Origin: Aliivibrio wodanis | GTDB lineage: Bacteria; Pseudomonadota; Gammaproteobacteria; Enterobacterales; Vibrionaceae | Direction of reading: 5' to 3' | Length of the DNA stretch: 64,000 bases | Assembly: GCA_000953695.1 (NCBI GenBank) | Contig: LN554847.1 | Coordinates: 685,801-749,800, forward strand | Part shown: piece after piece, positions 9,875-19,361 of the stretch | Layout: each line of letters opens with the position of its first letter | How positions within the stretch are numbered: position 1 is the first letter of the stretch | Position numbers and translations under genes: made by a program | Notes under the pieces: model-generated | Told to the model about the DNA's origin: nothing | Database searches by the model: none | Seen by the model: only the letters and a program-made list of their open reading frames with translations

Positions 9875-10675
9875 TTACGCCGCTATATGCCTTTGTTGCT
9901 GTAAAGGAAGTGGTTTTCCCAGTAAAAAACCTTGGAAATAATCAATTCCAAGTGCTTTCATATGTTGATATTGCTCACTGGTTTCTACGCCTTCAATTAC
10001 GGTGAAAGCTTGCTCTTTATGAGCCAATTTAAGAGCTGATAATAAAGGTTCAACATCACCGTCTTCATAATTGAGTAAAAGTTGGCGGTCAATTTTAAGA
10101 ATTCCTGGTTTAAGTAAAGAAACTCGGTGCTCACAAGAGGCTTTAGAACCAAAATCATCAATAGCAATATTAAAACCATGTAATTTAATTTCTTCTATTG
10201 CGGTAAGCAACTGAGCTTCATCTTTATAGTGAAATTCTAATAATTCAAAGACTAAGCGCTCTGGTGATAAGTGTAAACTGCGAATACGAGATTCAAGTAA
10301 AGAGGCATTAAGATTTGGCAGTTTATTTAAATGAAAGTGAACTGCTGACTCTGGCAGAACATTAAGAAAAAGCAGACTCTTTTCTGGAGAGAACAAAGCA
10401 AAGTTTCGAATGTGAATAACTCGGCTAAGGCGTTCAATGTTTAATATTTTTTCTAAGCTGTGTGCTGGAGAGGTAAAAAATAAATCGGGCCGTATTGATT
10501 GATTATCTTGATCAAAAATCCGTAATAGTGCTTCATAACCAATGGCTTGTTTTTGTCTATTAAAAATAGGTTGAAACACGCTATGTAAAAGATAACCATC
10601 ATAGCTTGCGCTATATGTTCCATCATCACTGGTTAATAAGCAGGACTCAAACTCTTCTTCTGTCGTCAATAACAT
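9875..10675 (-). CDS. EAL-domain c-di-GMP phosphodiesterase
   Basis: A cytoplasmic stand-alone EAL protein of 266 residues with no sensor domain. The EAL signature (YEALLR) is near residue 47, followed by FELLE, IDDFGS, LKIDR, IEGVET and QGFLLGKPLP, so the metal and substrate residues look intact and activity is plausible. I chose the ATG at 10675 because GGAG lies six bases before it; the ATG four codons upstream has no ribosome-binding site. The short leader region before the EAL domain may be a partner-binding tail. Confidence 0.87.
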   Translation of the reverse strand: MLLTTEEEFESCLLTSDDGTYSASYDGYLLHSVFQPIFNRQKQAIGYEALLRIFDQDNQSIRPDLFFTSPAHSLEKILNIERLSRVIHIRNFALFSPEKSLLFLNVLPESAVHFHLNKLPNLNASLLESRIRSLHLSPERLVFELLEFHYKDEAQLLTAIEEIKLHGFNIAIDDFGSKASCEHRVSLLKPGILKIDRQLLLNYEDGDVEPLLSALKLAHKEQAFTVIEGVETSEQYQHMKALGIDYFQGFLLGKPLPLQQQRHIAA

Positions 10676-10911
10676 ACGTAACTCCATTTTACGGCATACT
10701 TAATTGATAACCGAAACAATGAGAATAATCAAACATGATATTATTTATTATAGAGAGAAATCACAGTTATATACGGTATTAAATTCCATTAGCAATATTA
10801 ACTTAGAAGTAAAATGAAATTAATTTTCCAATTTTCAGTACTGCGTACTTTAAATTTCAATGGTAAGTAGGTATTATGTCTCTGGGATAATTATTTATTG
10901 GAAACAAATTA

Positions 10912-12804
10912 ATGACATTTAGTGTTAAAACAAAAGTCGCGACCACTTTTGGTCTAATTATGATTTTGTTATCTATTATGCTAGTTGTTTTTGCAACTCA
11001 AGGCTTAGTAGAAGAAAAAAAGAAAAGTTTAACTATTCAATCTAAACAAGCGATTGAATCAATTTCTGCATTATCAGAAGCTTGGGTTGAAAATAAAAAA
11101 CAAGAGTTAAATACCATACAAGCATTTTTATCAGAGCCTGGCATGACAAGCCACATGATCCGTAATGCATTAAAATATGCAATGAATGATACTTCATTAC
11201 AAAATGCGTATGTTGGTTTTGATACTGGTCGTTTTTTACTTGATGATTTAGAGGCAGAAAATGGCGCTAAGTCTGCAGGCTATGACCCAAGAACTCGAAA
11301 TTGGTATCAAGCAGCGTTAGGTGCAGGTAAACCAATATTGCTTAATCCCTATGTGACTACTGATGTAAGTAAACGAGTGGTGGTTACAATGGCGATGCCT
11401 TACTCTAATCGTGGGGCTGTTCGTGGTGTGTTAGGGATTGATACGACAGTATCTCATCTTCAGACGTTAATGAGAAAAGTACCTGTACCAGACAACTCAC
11501 AAGTAATGATGATTGATGGGCAGGGTAAAATATTAGCGCATACAGTCGATGGATATCAATTGAAAGATGTTGATGTTTTTTCACCTAAATTACATGCTAT
11601 GTTAGGTAAAGAAGATAATATTCGTACCGATATATTGGGTCACGATTCTTATGTTATTACTGTTCCAATGCTAGAAGAGTGGACTATGATGATAGTGTTG
11701 GATCATAACTCTATTGTTGCTCCCTTACGTGACCGTATTATTAACTTAATTTTGTTTGCTCTTGGAGTTATTGTTGCGGGGTCTATCTTTGTTATTTGGA
11801 TGTCTGCTCGTTTAATTAGACCGTTAGAATCAGTAGATGAGATGTTGGCTAAAGCTGCTGAAGGTAAGGGAGATTTAACTATTACTTTACCTGTAGGCTC
11901 TAAAGATGAAGTCGGTTCTATTTGTACAAGCTTTAATTCTTTTAATTTCACGTTAAGAGGAATGATGACAGATTTGACCGATAATATGGTTGAAGTTACC
12001 TCTACATCACATTCTGTGAAAGATATAGCGAACGAAGCAGCTAAGAATGTAGAAAGCCAACAGATTGAGATAGAGAAAGTATCAACCGCGGTACATGAAA
12101 TGAATGCAGCAGCAGCTGAAATTGCCCAAAGTATATCTCGTACTTCTGAAGCGTCAGAAAATGCAGAGTCTTTTATTCGTGAAGGATTTCAAGAAGTACA
12201 GTCAACCTCTGAAAATATTAAGCTTTTAGCAAATAAAGTAGATATATCATCAGATATGGTTGAACAGTTAAGTGTCAAAACAGGACAAATTAATAGTATT
12301 GTTGATGTGATTAACACCATAGCAGAACAGACTAATTTATTAGCATTGAATGCGGCTATTGAAGCAGCTCGTGCGGGTGAATCAGGTCGTGGTTTTGCTG
12401 TTGTTGCTGATGAAGTTCGTAATCTTGCAACGAAAACTCAAAGTTCAACAGAAGAAATCAGAAAAACTATTGAAGGCTTACAGGCTGATGCGAAAGGTCT
12501 CGTTTTTGCAATGGAAGAAAATAAAGGCATGACTGAGAATACGGTTAATCAGGCAGAGGTTGCCTCTAAAAAGCTGACCTTAGTGGTTAAGGCGATTCAA
12601 GAAATTAATGATATGTCAGCACAGATTGCTTCAGCTTCTGAAGAACAGCATATTGTGAGTGCTGATATAGGTAAAAATATTGAGTCTATTCATGAGCTTT
12701 CAAGAGAGGTAACGACTCAGGCTCGTGATACTGATTTAGCAAGTAATAAATTAGAGATGGTTGTTAGTCAGGCTGAGGCAAACTTAGCTAAGTTTAAAAT
12801 ATAA
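10912..12804 (+). CDS. methyl-accepting chemotaxis protein, dCache sensor
   Basis: A 630-residue transmembrane chemoreceptor. The first membrane helix is at about residues 10-32, and a periplasmic region of about 240 residues has the look of a dCache domain ([22 protein letters not shown]). The second helix is near 275-298, then a HAMP linker and a long signalling coiled coil. The conserved hairpin tip [19 protein letters not shown] lies near 471-490. Ligand unknown; dCache receptors of this type in vibrios often bind amino acids. It is a single gene with its own terminator. Confidence 0.93.
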   Translation: MTFSVKTKVATTFGLIMILLSIMLVVFATQGLVEEKKKSLTIQSKQAIESISALSEAWVENKKQELNTIQAFLSEPGMTSHMIRNALKYAMNDTSLQNAYVGFDTGRFLLDDLEAENGAKSAGYDPRTRNWYQAALGAGKPILLNPYVTTDVSKRVVVTMAMPYSNRGAVRGVLGIDTTVSHLQTLMRKVPVPDNSQVMMIDGQGKILAHTVDGYQLKDVDVFSPKLHAMLGKEDNIRTDILGHDSYVITVPMLEEWTMMIVLDHNSIVAPLRDRIINLILFALGVIVAGSIFVIWMSARLIRPLESVDEMLAKAAEGKGDLTITLPVGSKDEVGSICTSFNSFNFTLRGMMTDLTDNMVEVTSTSHSVKDIANEAAKNVESQQIEIEKVSTAVHEMNAAAAEIAQSISRTSEASENAESFIREGFQEVQSTSENIKLLANKVDISSDMVEQLSVKTGQINSIVDVINTIAEQTNLLALNAAIEAARAGESGRGFAVVADEVRNLATKTQSSTEEIRKTIEGLQADAKGLVFAMEENKGMTENTVNQAEVASKKLTLVVKAIQEINDMSAQIASASEEQHIVSADIGKNIESIHELSREVTTQARDTDLASNKLEMVVSQAEANLAKFKI

Positions 12805-12837
12805 TGTAGATTATACTAATAATATAGTTACCCATTT

Positions 12838-12864
12838 AAAAGGAAGCGAATGCTTCCTTTTTTT
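12838..12864. terminator. rho-independent terminator
   Basis: AAAAGGAAGC, loop GAAT, GCTTCCTTTT followed by more T. It ends the chemoreceptor gene and, read in reverse, the DUF2797 gene. Confidence 0.9.
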
Positions 12865-12873
12865 ATTTAAATT

Positions 12874-13701
12874 TTAAGCAGTTACTGTGACTTCATAAGA
12901 ACCAAACTTACGAATATTAATTACCCCCGTATCAAACAGTAGATATTGTCCTTTAATACCATTTAATATGCCTGTAACTTCTGGGTTCTTATCAAAATTA
13001 TGACTGATGATTTTTATAGGGAATTCATTAACAGGGAAGGCGATATCGAGAATATTCTCATCAAGTATCTCAACAGAATCTTCACCATGTTCCGCTTTAA
13101 CTTTAGAAATGGCTTCTTCGACTTGTGGCAGCAGTTCCAATGCGGCTTCTTTTAAAGCAAGTGGTTCATTATTGCCTTTTAGCAGAGTACGCCAATTGGT
13201 TTTGTCAGCAATCAGTTTCGCCAATTCAATTTCGACTAAACCCGAAATTAAGCGGTTCTTCACTTTAGCAATTGGTAAGCCTTGCGTTGCTCCTTGATCA
13301 ATCCAGCGAGTAGGGATCTGAGTATGACGAGTAATGCCAACCTTCAAACTAGAAGTATTTGAAAGATAAACATAGTGGTCAACAAAACAGTTATCTTCAC
13401 CCCATTGAGGTTCACGACAAGTTCCTTCAGCAAAATGACAAGTTTCTGGCTTCATTATGCACATATCGCAACTTGCTAATTTTTTCATACAGACAAAACA
13501 GTGGCCTTGAGAGTAACTTTTCTTTGTTTTCTTACCACAAGAGCAACAAAAAATATTGCCCGTATGAGTTAGTGTCAGTGTTTTACCAATGAATACGTTG
13601 AGTTCGACTTCTTCATTGCCGACAGGTAAACGATATTGAACAGCACCGTCAAGCAGTGATGCGCGCATTTTTGCTAATGTTCCAGTAATTTGAATGCTCA
13701 T
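12874..13701 (-). CDS. DUF2797 domain-containing protein
   Basis: A soluble 275-residue protein of the DUF2797 family, which has no established function. A cysteine-rich section (CSCGKK, CFVCMKK, CDMC) suggests a zinc-binding fold, and the region VYLSNTSSLKVGITR looks like the GIY-YIG-type strand and loop, so a nuclease-related fold is possible. The length is normal for the family. It lies between the chemoreceptor and the helicase with no clear functional partner. Confidence 0.8.
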   Translation of the reverse strand: MSIQITGTLAKMRASLLDGAVQYRLPVGNEEVELNVFIGKTLTLTHTGNIFCCSCGKKTKKSYSQGHCFVCMKKLASCDMCIMKPETCHFAEGTCREPQWGEDNCFVDHYVYLSNTSSLKVGITRHTQIPTRWIDQGATQGLPIAKVKNRLISGLVEIELAKLIADKTNWRTLLKGNNEPLALKEAALELLPQVEEAISKVKAEHGEDSVEILDENILDIAFPVNEFPIKIISHNFDKNPEVTGILNGIKGQYLLFDTGVINIRKFGSYEVTVTA

Positions 13702-13896
13702 AGATTTTTCTACTATTTTTTATTATTAAACAATGATTCTTAGTTATTGTGGGCATTGTAGCAAAGTAAGGGGCGAGTGTAAGAGTTGAAATGAAGATTT
13801 ATGTGCAAGGATAAACGACACTTATGCTATACTCCGCGGCATTAGACCAGAATGCCTGGTTATCCATCAATAATACTCGAAATTGGAGTGCAGCTT

Positions 13897-15234
13897 TTGC
13901 AATTTAAAGATTTAGGTTTAGATAATCGCCTATTAAAAAATCTCGCTCATCAGAACATCAAAAAACCAACAGAAATTCAGCGTAAAGCTGTACCTGTTGC
14001 GATGGCAGGAAAAGATATTCTTGCATCATCAAAAACAGGTTCAGGTAAAACGTTAGCGTTTGTCTTGCCAATGCTTCATAAATCACTGAAATCAAAATCG
14101 TTCTCTAAGAATGATCCTCGTGCAGTGATCTTGGCACCAACGCGTGAATTAGCAAAACAAGTGTATACACATCTACGCAGTATGTTAGGTGGTTTAAGCT
14201 ATGATGCAACCCTAATTACGGGTGGTGAAAACTTTAATGACCAAGTGAATGCATTGCGTAAATTTCCGAAATTTATCGTAGCAACACCTGGACGTTTAGC
14301 TGATCACTTAGAACATCAATCTTTGTTCTTGAATGGTCTAGAAACACTGATCCTTGATGAAGCAGACCGTATGCTTGATCTAGGTTTTGCTGAGCACCTT
14401 CAGAAAATCCATAAAGCGGCAAATCACCGTCGTCGTCAAACTCTTATGTTCTCTGCAACATTAGACCATGATGCGGTAACTCAGTTTGCTGGTAATATGC
14501 TTGATAATCCTAAGTTTGTTTCTGTTGGTTTGTCAACGGATGAACATACTGATATTACGCAAAGCTTTTACTTGTGTGACCACCTTGATCATAAACAAGC
14601 GTTACTAGATAAGATTATTGAAACTGAAAAATACTTTCAAATCATGATCTTTACAGCGACTCGTGCTGATACAGATCGTCTAACGGACCTACTTAATGAG
14701 CGTAAGCTTAAAGCGGTAGCACTAAGTGGTGACATGAATCAGACAGCTCGTAATAACATTATGAGCCAATTTGAGCGTCGTGCACATAAAATTCTAGTGA
14801 CGACAGACGTTGCTTCTCGTGGTCTGGATTTAACGAGTGTAACTCACGTTATTAACTTCGATATGCCAAAACATATGGAAGAATACGTTCACCGTGTTGG
14901 TCGTACTGGCCGTGCTGGTAAAAAAGGAACAGCCATTTCTCTCGTTGGTCCAAAAGACTGGGAAAGCTTTAAACGTATAGAAAACTTCCTACAGAAAGAA
15001 TTAACCTTCTCTGTATTTGAAGATCTAAAAGGCAAATTCAAAGGTCTTGTACCTAAGAAGAAGCGTACGTTTGTTAAGAAAGGCGATACGAAGAAAACGA
15101 CAGCAAAACGTGGTTCTCATAAACCAAAAGCGGCTAAGAAGCGCGATAATTCATTCCACACTAACGTGGCTGTGGGTGATCAAGTGTTTATGCCGAAGAA
15201 GAAACCAAAGAAACTGGTTGTTGACGACGAGTAA
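13897..15234 (+). CDS. DEAD-box ATP-dependent RNA helicase
   Basis: A 445-residue RNA helicase acting on structured RNA in the cytoplasm. All motifs are present: Q motif region (KPTEIQRKAVP), SKTGSGKT, PTRELAKQ, TPGRL, DEAD, SAT, TTDVASRGLDL and HRVGRTGRAG. The tail is highly basic (KKKRTFVKKG and further lysines), which would add RNA affinity. The TTG start is preferred over an ATG 15 codons upstream because GGAG lies eight bases before it and the product then opens LQFKDLGLDNRLL as in relatives. It is close to SrmB/RhlE-type helicases; exact assignment is uncertain. Confidence 0.9.
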   Translation: MQFKDLGLDNRLLKNLAHQNIKKPTEIQRKAVPVAMAGKDILASSKTGSGKTLAFVLPMLHKSLKSKSFSKNDPRAVILAPTRELAKQVYTHLRSMLGGLSYDATLITGGENFNDQVNALRKFPKFIVATPGRLADHLEHQSLFLNGLETLILDEADRMLDLGFAEHLQKIHKAANHRRRQTLMFSATLDHDAVTQFAGNMLDNPKFVSVGLSTDEHTDITQSFYLCDHLDHKQALLDKIIETEKYFQIMIFTATRADTDRLTDLLNERKLKAVALSGDMNQTARNNIMSQFERRAHKILVTTDVASRGLDLTSVTHVINFDMPKHMEEYVHRVGRTGRAGKKGTAISLVGPKDWESFKRIENFLQKELTFSVFEDLKGKFKGLVPKKKRTFVKKGDTKKTTAKRGSHKPKAAKKRDNSFHTNVAVGDQVFMPKKKPKKLVVDDE

Positions 15235-15286
15235 GACTGACTATTAAGTCTCTTTGTTTAAGAGCATATTCAAGTTTAAGATAATA

Positions 15287-15322
15287 AAAATGCCAAGTGA
15301 GTTATCTCACTTGGCATTTTTT
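15287..15322. terminator. rho-independent terminator of the helicase gene
   Basis: AAAATGCCAAGTGAG and CTCACTTGGCATTTT form a 15-bp stem with loop TTAT and a T run. Confidence 0.92.
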
Positions 15323-15341
15323 ATTATTAATCTATGTCGTT

Positions 15342-15389
15342 ATACCAATCAGAGTAAGTAAGTGATCAGTTATTTACTACGATTGGTAT
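15342..15389. repeat. 48-bp palindromic repeat unit with ATACCAATC ends
   Basis: The left half starts ATACCAATC and the right half ends GATTGGTAT. The two halves are inverted copies over the full 24 bases with four mismatches, centred exactly on TGATCA. It sits between the 3' ends of the converging helicase and ppnP genes. From general knowledge, short palindromic elements with TACCAATC / GATTGGTA ends are common between genes in Vibrionaceae; a copy count could not be made here. Confidence 0.75.
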
Positions 15390-15399
15390 TAGTACCAAA

Positions 15400-15681
15400 T
15401 TATAGATATTCGCAGAGATAAGCAGTTTCAAGCTCTACTTTCACATCAAATGCTGAACTTCCTTCAACAGAGAAATCTTCACCTGCAGAAAATGTCACCC
15501 AGTCCGAATCAGTTGAGCGCTTAACGGTAAGGGCACCTGTAACTACCGTCATTTTCTCTGCGGCATTAGTACCAAAGGTATAGTTACCCGGTAACATCAC
15601 ACCTACTGAAATGGCTTTATTGTTTTGCTCAAATCCAATAGATTTTACTTTATCTTCAAAATAACTGTTTACATTTAGCAT
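15400..15681 (-). CDS. ppnP: pyrimidine/purine nucleoside phosphorylase PpnP
   Basis: A single-domain cupin enzyme of 93 residues that splits nucleosides with phosphate to give base and ribose 1-phosphate (formerly DUF1255/YaiE). The sequence keeps the family landmarks: NSYFEDKVKSIGF near the start, VMLPGNYTFGT, EKMTVVTGAL and the ending CEYL. The length is typical. It is a single gene; the palindromic repeat lies just beyond its stop codon. Confidence 0.93.
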   Translation of the reverse strand: MLNVNSYFEDKVKSIGFEQNNKAISVGVMLPGNYTFGTNAAEKMTVVTGALTVKRSTDSDWVTFSAGEDFSVEGSSAFDVKVELETAYLCEYL

Positions 15682-15742
15682 GTTACATCCTTGTAATTAA
15701 ATTCAATTTCACAATAGATTATTCGTCGTTTATTTTCAACTA

Positions 15743-16561
15743 TTACTTAACATAACCTAACGATTGGATTGTTTTCGCTGCAGACTCAGAGTTCATATAA
15801 GTTATAAATTCACTAGCTTGTGGTGAAAGTTTTTTTCCTTTAAATACAAATAAGAAAGGGCGAGATAGAGGATATTTGTTCGCGATAATAGCACTTGGCG
15901 TTGGAAGGATATGATCAATTTCTACAACTTGTAATGAAGCAAGGTCACCAATAGAACCAGCAGAAACATAGCCAATTGCGTGAGGGTTTCGAGCAACAAT
16001 ACTCTTCACCATGCTCGTACCATTCACTACAATCGCATTTGAACTAATATCTGATACAGTAAAGGAATTTATCTCTTTAGTTAATCCCAGATTCTTTTCA
16101 AATGAGAAGCGTGAACCAGAAGCGAGCTCTCTGGTAATCACCGCTATTTTCTTATCTTCACCACCGACTTCTTTCCAGTTCTTAATATCGCCATGATAAA
16201 TTTTCCAAATATTATCAGCAGATAAGCTTGTGATGGAATTATTTGGGTGGACAATAATGGCAATTGCATCATATGCGATGGTTGTAGTGCTCAATGTTTC
16301 TTTTTCTTTATCTGATAATTGGCGAGAACTAATAGCTAAGTTAACGGTGTCATCAACCAGCATTTTAATACCAGCGCTTGAACCAATACTTTGTAGGTTT
16401 ATTTGAGATTTATGAGACTGATTGTATTCTTCAATAAACGGTTCTAATAAGTTAGAAACTGAAGTTGAGCCAACGATGACCGTATTTGAACTGGCAGAAA
16501 AAGCAGTAGAGCTAAAAAGTAAACCGATAACAAAAGTGGTGTAACTAAGCGCTTTAAACAT
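15743..16561 (-). CDS. PstS-like phosphate-binding periplasmic protein
   Basis: A 272-residue exported protein with signal peptide MFKALSYTTFVIGLLFSSTAFA-like ending at SAS, followed by a PBP-like domain: VIVGSTSVSNLLEPF, GSSAGIKML and ITRELASGSRFSFEK match the phosphate-binding class. No pst permease or ATPase genes are adjacent, so it may supply a distant Pst system or act in sensing or attachment. It lies 61 bases downstream of the AraC-type regulator in the same direction and may be controlled by it. Confidence 0.82.
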   Translation of the reverse strand: MFKALSYTTFVIGLLFSSTAFSASSNTVIVGSTSVSNLLEPFIEEYNQSHKSQINLQSIGSSAGIKMLVDDTVNLAISSRQLSDKEKETLSTTTIAYDAIAIIVHPNNSITSLSADNIWKIYHGDIKNWKEVGGEDKKIAVITRELASGSRFSFEKNLGLTKEINSFTVSDISSNAIVVNGTSMVKSIVARNPHAIGYVSAGSIGDLASLQVVEIDHILPTPSAIIANKYPLSRPFLFVFKGKKLSPQASEFITYMNSESAAKTIQSLGYVK

Positions 16562-16622
16562 GATCGAGATCCATAATCAAAAAAAGCATCATAAAGCGCG
16601 AGTGTTACACCTATGTGACAGT

Positions 16623-17423
16623 TTAGCCTCGTGTTGATTCTCTAAACTCTTTAGGGGTACTACCATGAATTGATTTAAACGTAGTACTAAAGTGAGCCGC
16701 AGTTTTAAAGCCTGTTTCATAAGCAATTTCAGTGATGGTTTTTCGCGTAATACGGAGTTGTGTCGCCGCATAATTAACACGTTTTACTTTTACTAGATGT
16801 GCAAAAGAAAGTTTATCGGATTGTAATTTACGTTTAAGTGTTGACGAAGACATTCCTAATTGTGGAGCAACAGTATCAATAGTTAAATCAGAGGAAATGT
16901 TTTGTTCAACAAAGCGAATGAGGCGCTGCGAGGTTGTTAATATTGATATTCTATGTATAAAAGCAATCAATTCAGGATATTCATTTACCATTTCACTTAG
17001 AATAGCTAATGTTAAAAATTCGAGGGTATCATTAGTTACGCTGTTTTTAAGTTCACTTTTTATTAACGTGAGTAAATTAGTAATTGAGGTGTGCTTATCT
17101 GGTGAAAAGACAAAGGTCTCTCTAGAGCATGGAATATGAGCGTCGTTATTGGTATAGGTAATGAATCGTTGAAAAATCGAGACATCAATAACAAGTGACT
17201 CAGCTTGAAAGTCACCGCTTGTATTTACCATTTTTACTTTAGAAATATCTCCAGAGCTATAGAGTAAATATTCACCAGTGTTAAGAGTAATGTCTTCCCC
17301 CGCTTTATCTCTATAATGGAATTGTCCCGACTTGATAATATATATACCATTTCGTTCGACAGGATAGCGATCGGATTTTCTACGGGTTTCGGGGTTAAAT
17401 TGGTACAGTTCAATTGGGGGCAT
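16623..17423 (-). CDS. AraC-family transcriptional regulator
   Basis: A 266-residue regulator with an amino-terminal cupin-like sensing half (GIYIIKSGQFHYRDKAGEDI) and a carboxyl-terminal double helix-turn-helix: LTIDTVAPQLGMSSSTLKRKL and ITEIAYETGFKTAAHFSTTF, then GSTPKEFR. The ATG at 17423 has AGAGGA upstream; a TTG two codons earlier is less likely. The style recalls stress or virulence regulators of the GadX/UreR type. It lies directly before the PstS-like gene and back to back with the SgrR-like gene, with a 127-base shared control region. Confidence 0.88.
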   Translation of the reverse strand: MPPIELYQFNPETRRKSDRYPVERNGIYIIKSGQFHYRDKAGEDITLNTGEYLLYSSGDISKVKMVNTSGDFQAESLVIDVSIFQRFITYTNNDAHIPCSRETFVFSPDKHTSITNLLTLIKSELKNSVTNDTLEFLTLAILSEMVNEYPELIAFIHRISILTTSQRLIRFVEQNISSDLTIDTVAPQLGMSSSTLKRKLQSDKLSFAHLVKVKRVNYAATQLRITRKTITEIAYETGFKTAAHFSTTFKSIHGSTPKEFRESTRG

Positions 17424-17550
17424 GATCAATTTCCTCTAAATAACTCGAGAATTAGTGTAAACTTACTTATTGAAAAATCAAGATTATTTACTTGTAGTCT
17501 AATGGTAAGAGTCAATAATAAGACTTATGTCAATTTAAAAGCGGTGTATT

Positions 17551-19266
17551 ATGGGAAGTCCACGTTTACGTAAGCAATTTGAAACGTTATTTGAACGTTA
17601 TCACAGTGAGTCAGCCAGTGTTCAAATCGATGAGATTGCAGATTTTCTATGCTGTACTCGGCGTAATACTCGAATGGTACTTAAGAAAATGTCCGATGAA
17701 CAATGGATCACTTGGGCTCCTGCTGTTGGGCGAGGAAAATTTTCAGCATTAACTTTTCTATCCACACCAGAAAAGCTAAGTGTTGATCTTGCAACTCGTT
17801 GTTTGGAAGAAGGAAAACTTGATGTAGCGTTAAGTGTATTAGATGGAAACCAAGATGCACTGCTAGAATTGATTCACAAAGTGCTTGGGGTCTCTCATGA
17901 AAAAGGCAAACAAATTGTTAAATTACCATACTATCGTCAACTTCACATATTAACGCCATCATTTGCCATTCGTCGTTCTGAGCAGCATTTAATGCAGCAA
18001 ATTTTTAATGGGTTAACACAATGGAATAAAAAAGGAGATGTTGAAGGGGATATTGCTCACCATTGGGAAATGTTATCTCCTAAGCATTGGCGATTTTATA
18101 TTAGACCAAGCGTTAGTTTTCATGATGGAAAGGGATTAACCTTTGAAGACATAAGGGATACATTTCTAGCATTAACACCAAACTATATCTTTAGCCATAT
18201 TACCGATATTACTAGCCCAAGTTTAAATGTAATCGATTTTTTTCTTACCAAGCAAGATCATCACTTTGACTCTAAATTAGCTCAATTTAATGCGAAAATA
18301 GTGCCAGTTTCAGCGCATGAAAATCATGATTATCATCGATATCCAATTGGCACAGGCCCATATAAAGTCAGCGAAAATACAGAAAAAAAACTAGTATTGA
18401 TAGCCAACGAAAATTACTTTGGCTATCGACCTTTAATTGATTCTGTCGAGGTATGGACACTACCAGACATTGCACCTATCCAATTGAAAGTTGGTTTAGA
18501 GGTACATGAGGAGAGCGAAATTCCATCTGTTGCTTATGGTGAGCAGGTTGATGTTGATAGAGGTTGTAGCTATATCCTGTTTAATCGTAAAACAGGCATT
18601 GCCAGTGATGATAATTGGTTGGCTTATTTAACCCAAACAATCACTCCTTTATTATTACTTAATGAACTGCAAAACTCTCATATGAATGGTATTGGGCTTT
18701 TTAATGCCTATGGGTTATTACCAGGATTACAGCATTGCCTTAATAAACCTAATCTTGGATTTATTAAACCCGAGAAAGGCAGTGTAGTAAATTTAGGTTA
18801 TGAGAATGAGCACCCACTTTATCCTTTACTTGGGGCAATTATAGAACAACGGTTAGCAAAAGATGGCATTCGACTGAAAATTCGTCAGTTTGATACGCTA
18901 GAGCTATTGAGCACAGAAAAAACCAAAGGTATTGATATCTGGCTTAGAGGTATGAGTTTAGGAACGCAATGTCCAGAGGCTTTATTATCATGGCTATTTG
19001 CATTTAATGAAATAGAAAGGGTGATGCCAGAAGATGATTTTAACGTCGTATCTTCTCTTATAGAGGAATGGCAATTATCACCTCAACGCCATTTTCCAGT
19101 GAATGAAATATGTCGTTTTCTGGTTGATTGCGGTCAAGTTTCTCCTTTATTTCATGGTTGGATGGGGATAAGTGAAGACGCAAACAATAGCATTCAAAAT
19201 GCCTCTTGTAATGGGTTAGGTTGGTTTGATTTTGAAACCGTTTGGATTAAACCTATTTTAAAGTGA
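17551..19266 (+). CDS. SgrR-family transcriptional regulator
   Basis: A 571-residue regulator combining an amino-terminal winged-helix domain (RLRKQFETLFERYH to WAPAVGRGKFSALTFL, about residues 4-72) with a solute-binding-protein-like domain of the SBP_bac_5 type (about 160-450). This architecture defines SgrR, which in enteric bacteria senses sugar-phosphate stress and activates the small RNA SgrS. The intergenic space upstream, about 127 bases, is too short for a typical sgrS, so the target here may differ. The gene ends with its own terminator. Confidence 0.85.
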   Translation: MGSPRLRKQFETLFERYHSESASVQIDEIADFLCCTRRNTRMVLKKMSDEQWITWAPAVGRGKFSALTFLSTPEKLSVDLATRCLEEGKLDVALSVLDGNQDALLELIHKVLGVSHEKGKQIVKLPYYRQLHILTPSFAIRRSEQHLMQQIFNGLTQWNKKGDVEGDIAHHWEMLSPKHWRFYIRPSVSFHDGKGLTFEDIRDTFLALTPNYIFSHITDITSPSLNVIDFFLTKQDHHFDSKLAQFNAKIVPVSAHENHDYHRYPIGTGPYKVSENTEKKLVLIANENYFGYRPLIDSVEVWTLPDIAPIQLKVGLEVHEESEIPSVAYGEQVDVDRGCSYILFNRKTGIASDDNWLAYLTQTITPLLLLNELQNSHMNGIGLFNAYGLLPGLQHCLNKPNLGFIKPEKGSVVNLGYENEHPLYPLLGAIIEQRLAKDGIRLKIRQFDTLELLSTEKTKGIDIWLRGMSLGTQCPEALLSWLFAFNEIERVMPEDDFNVVSSLIEEWQLSPQRHFPVNEICRFLVDCGQVSPLFHGWMGISEDANNSIQNASCNGLGWFDFETVWIKPILK

Positions 19267-19278
19267 TAATATCAAAAT

Positions 19279-19309
19279 AAAGCCATTGTATCTCCTCAAT
19301 GGCTTTTTT
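19279..19309 (+). terminator. terminator of the SgrR-like gene
   Basis: AAAGCCATTG, loop TATCTCCT, CAATGGCTTT then T run. Confidence 0.88.
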
Positions 19310-19361
19310 ATCTTATTAATAGCTATGTATTAAAAGTTATATATTAAGAGTAGTGGCTTAA

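Noticed and set aside
17424-17550. sgrS small RNA next to the SgrR-like gene
   Set aside because: The space is only about 127 bases, no T-run terminator hairpin is present, and it must hold two promoters.
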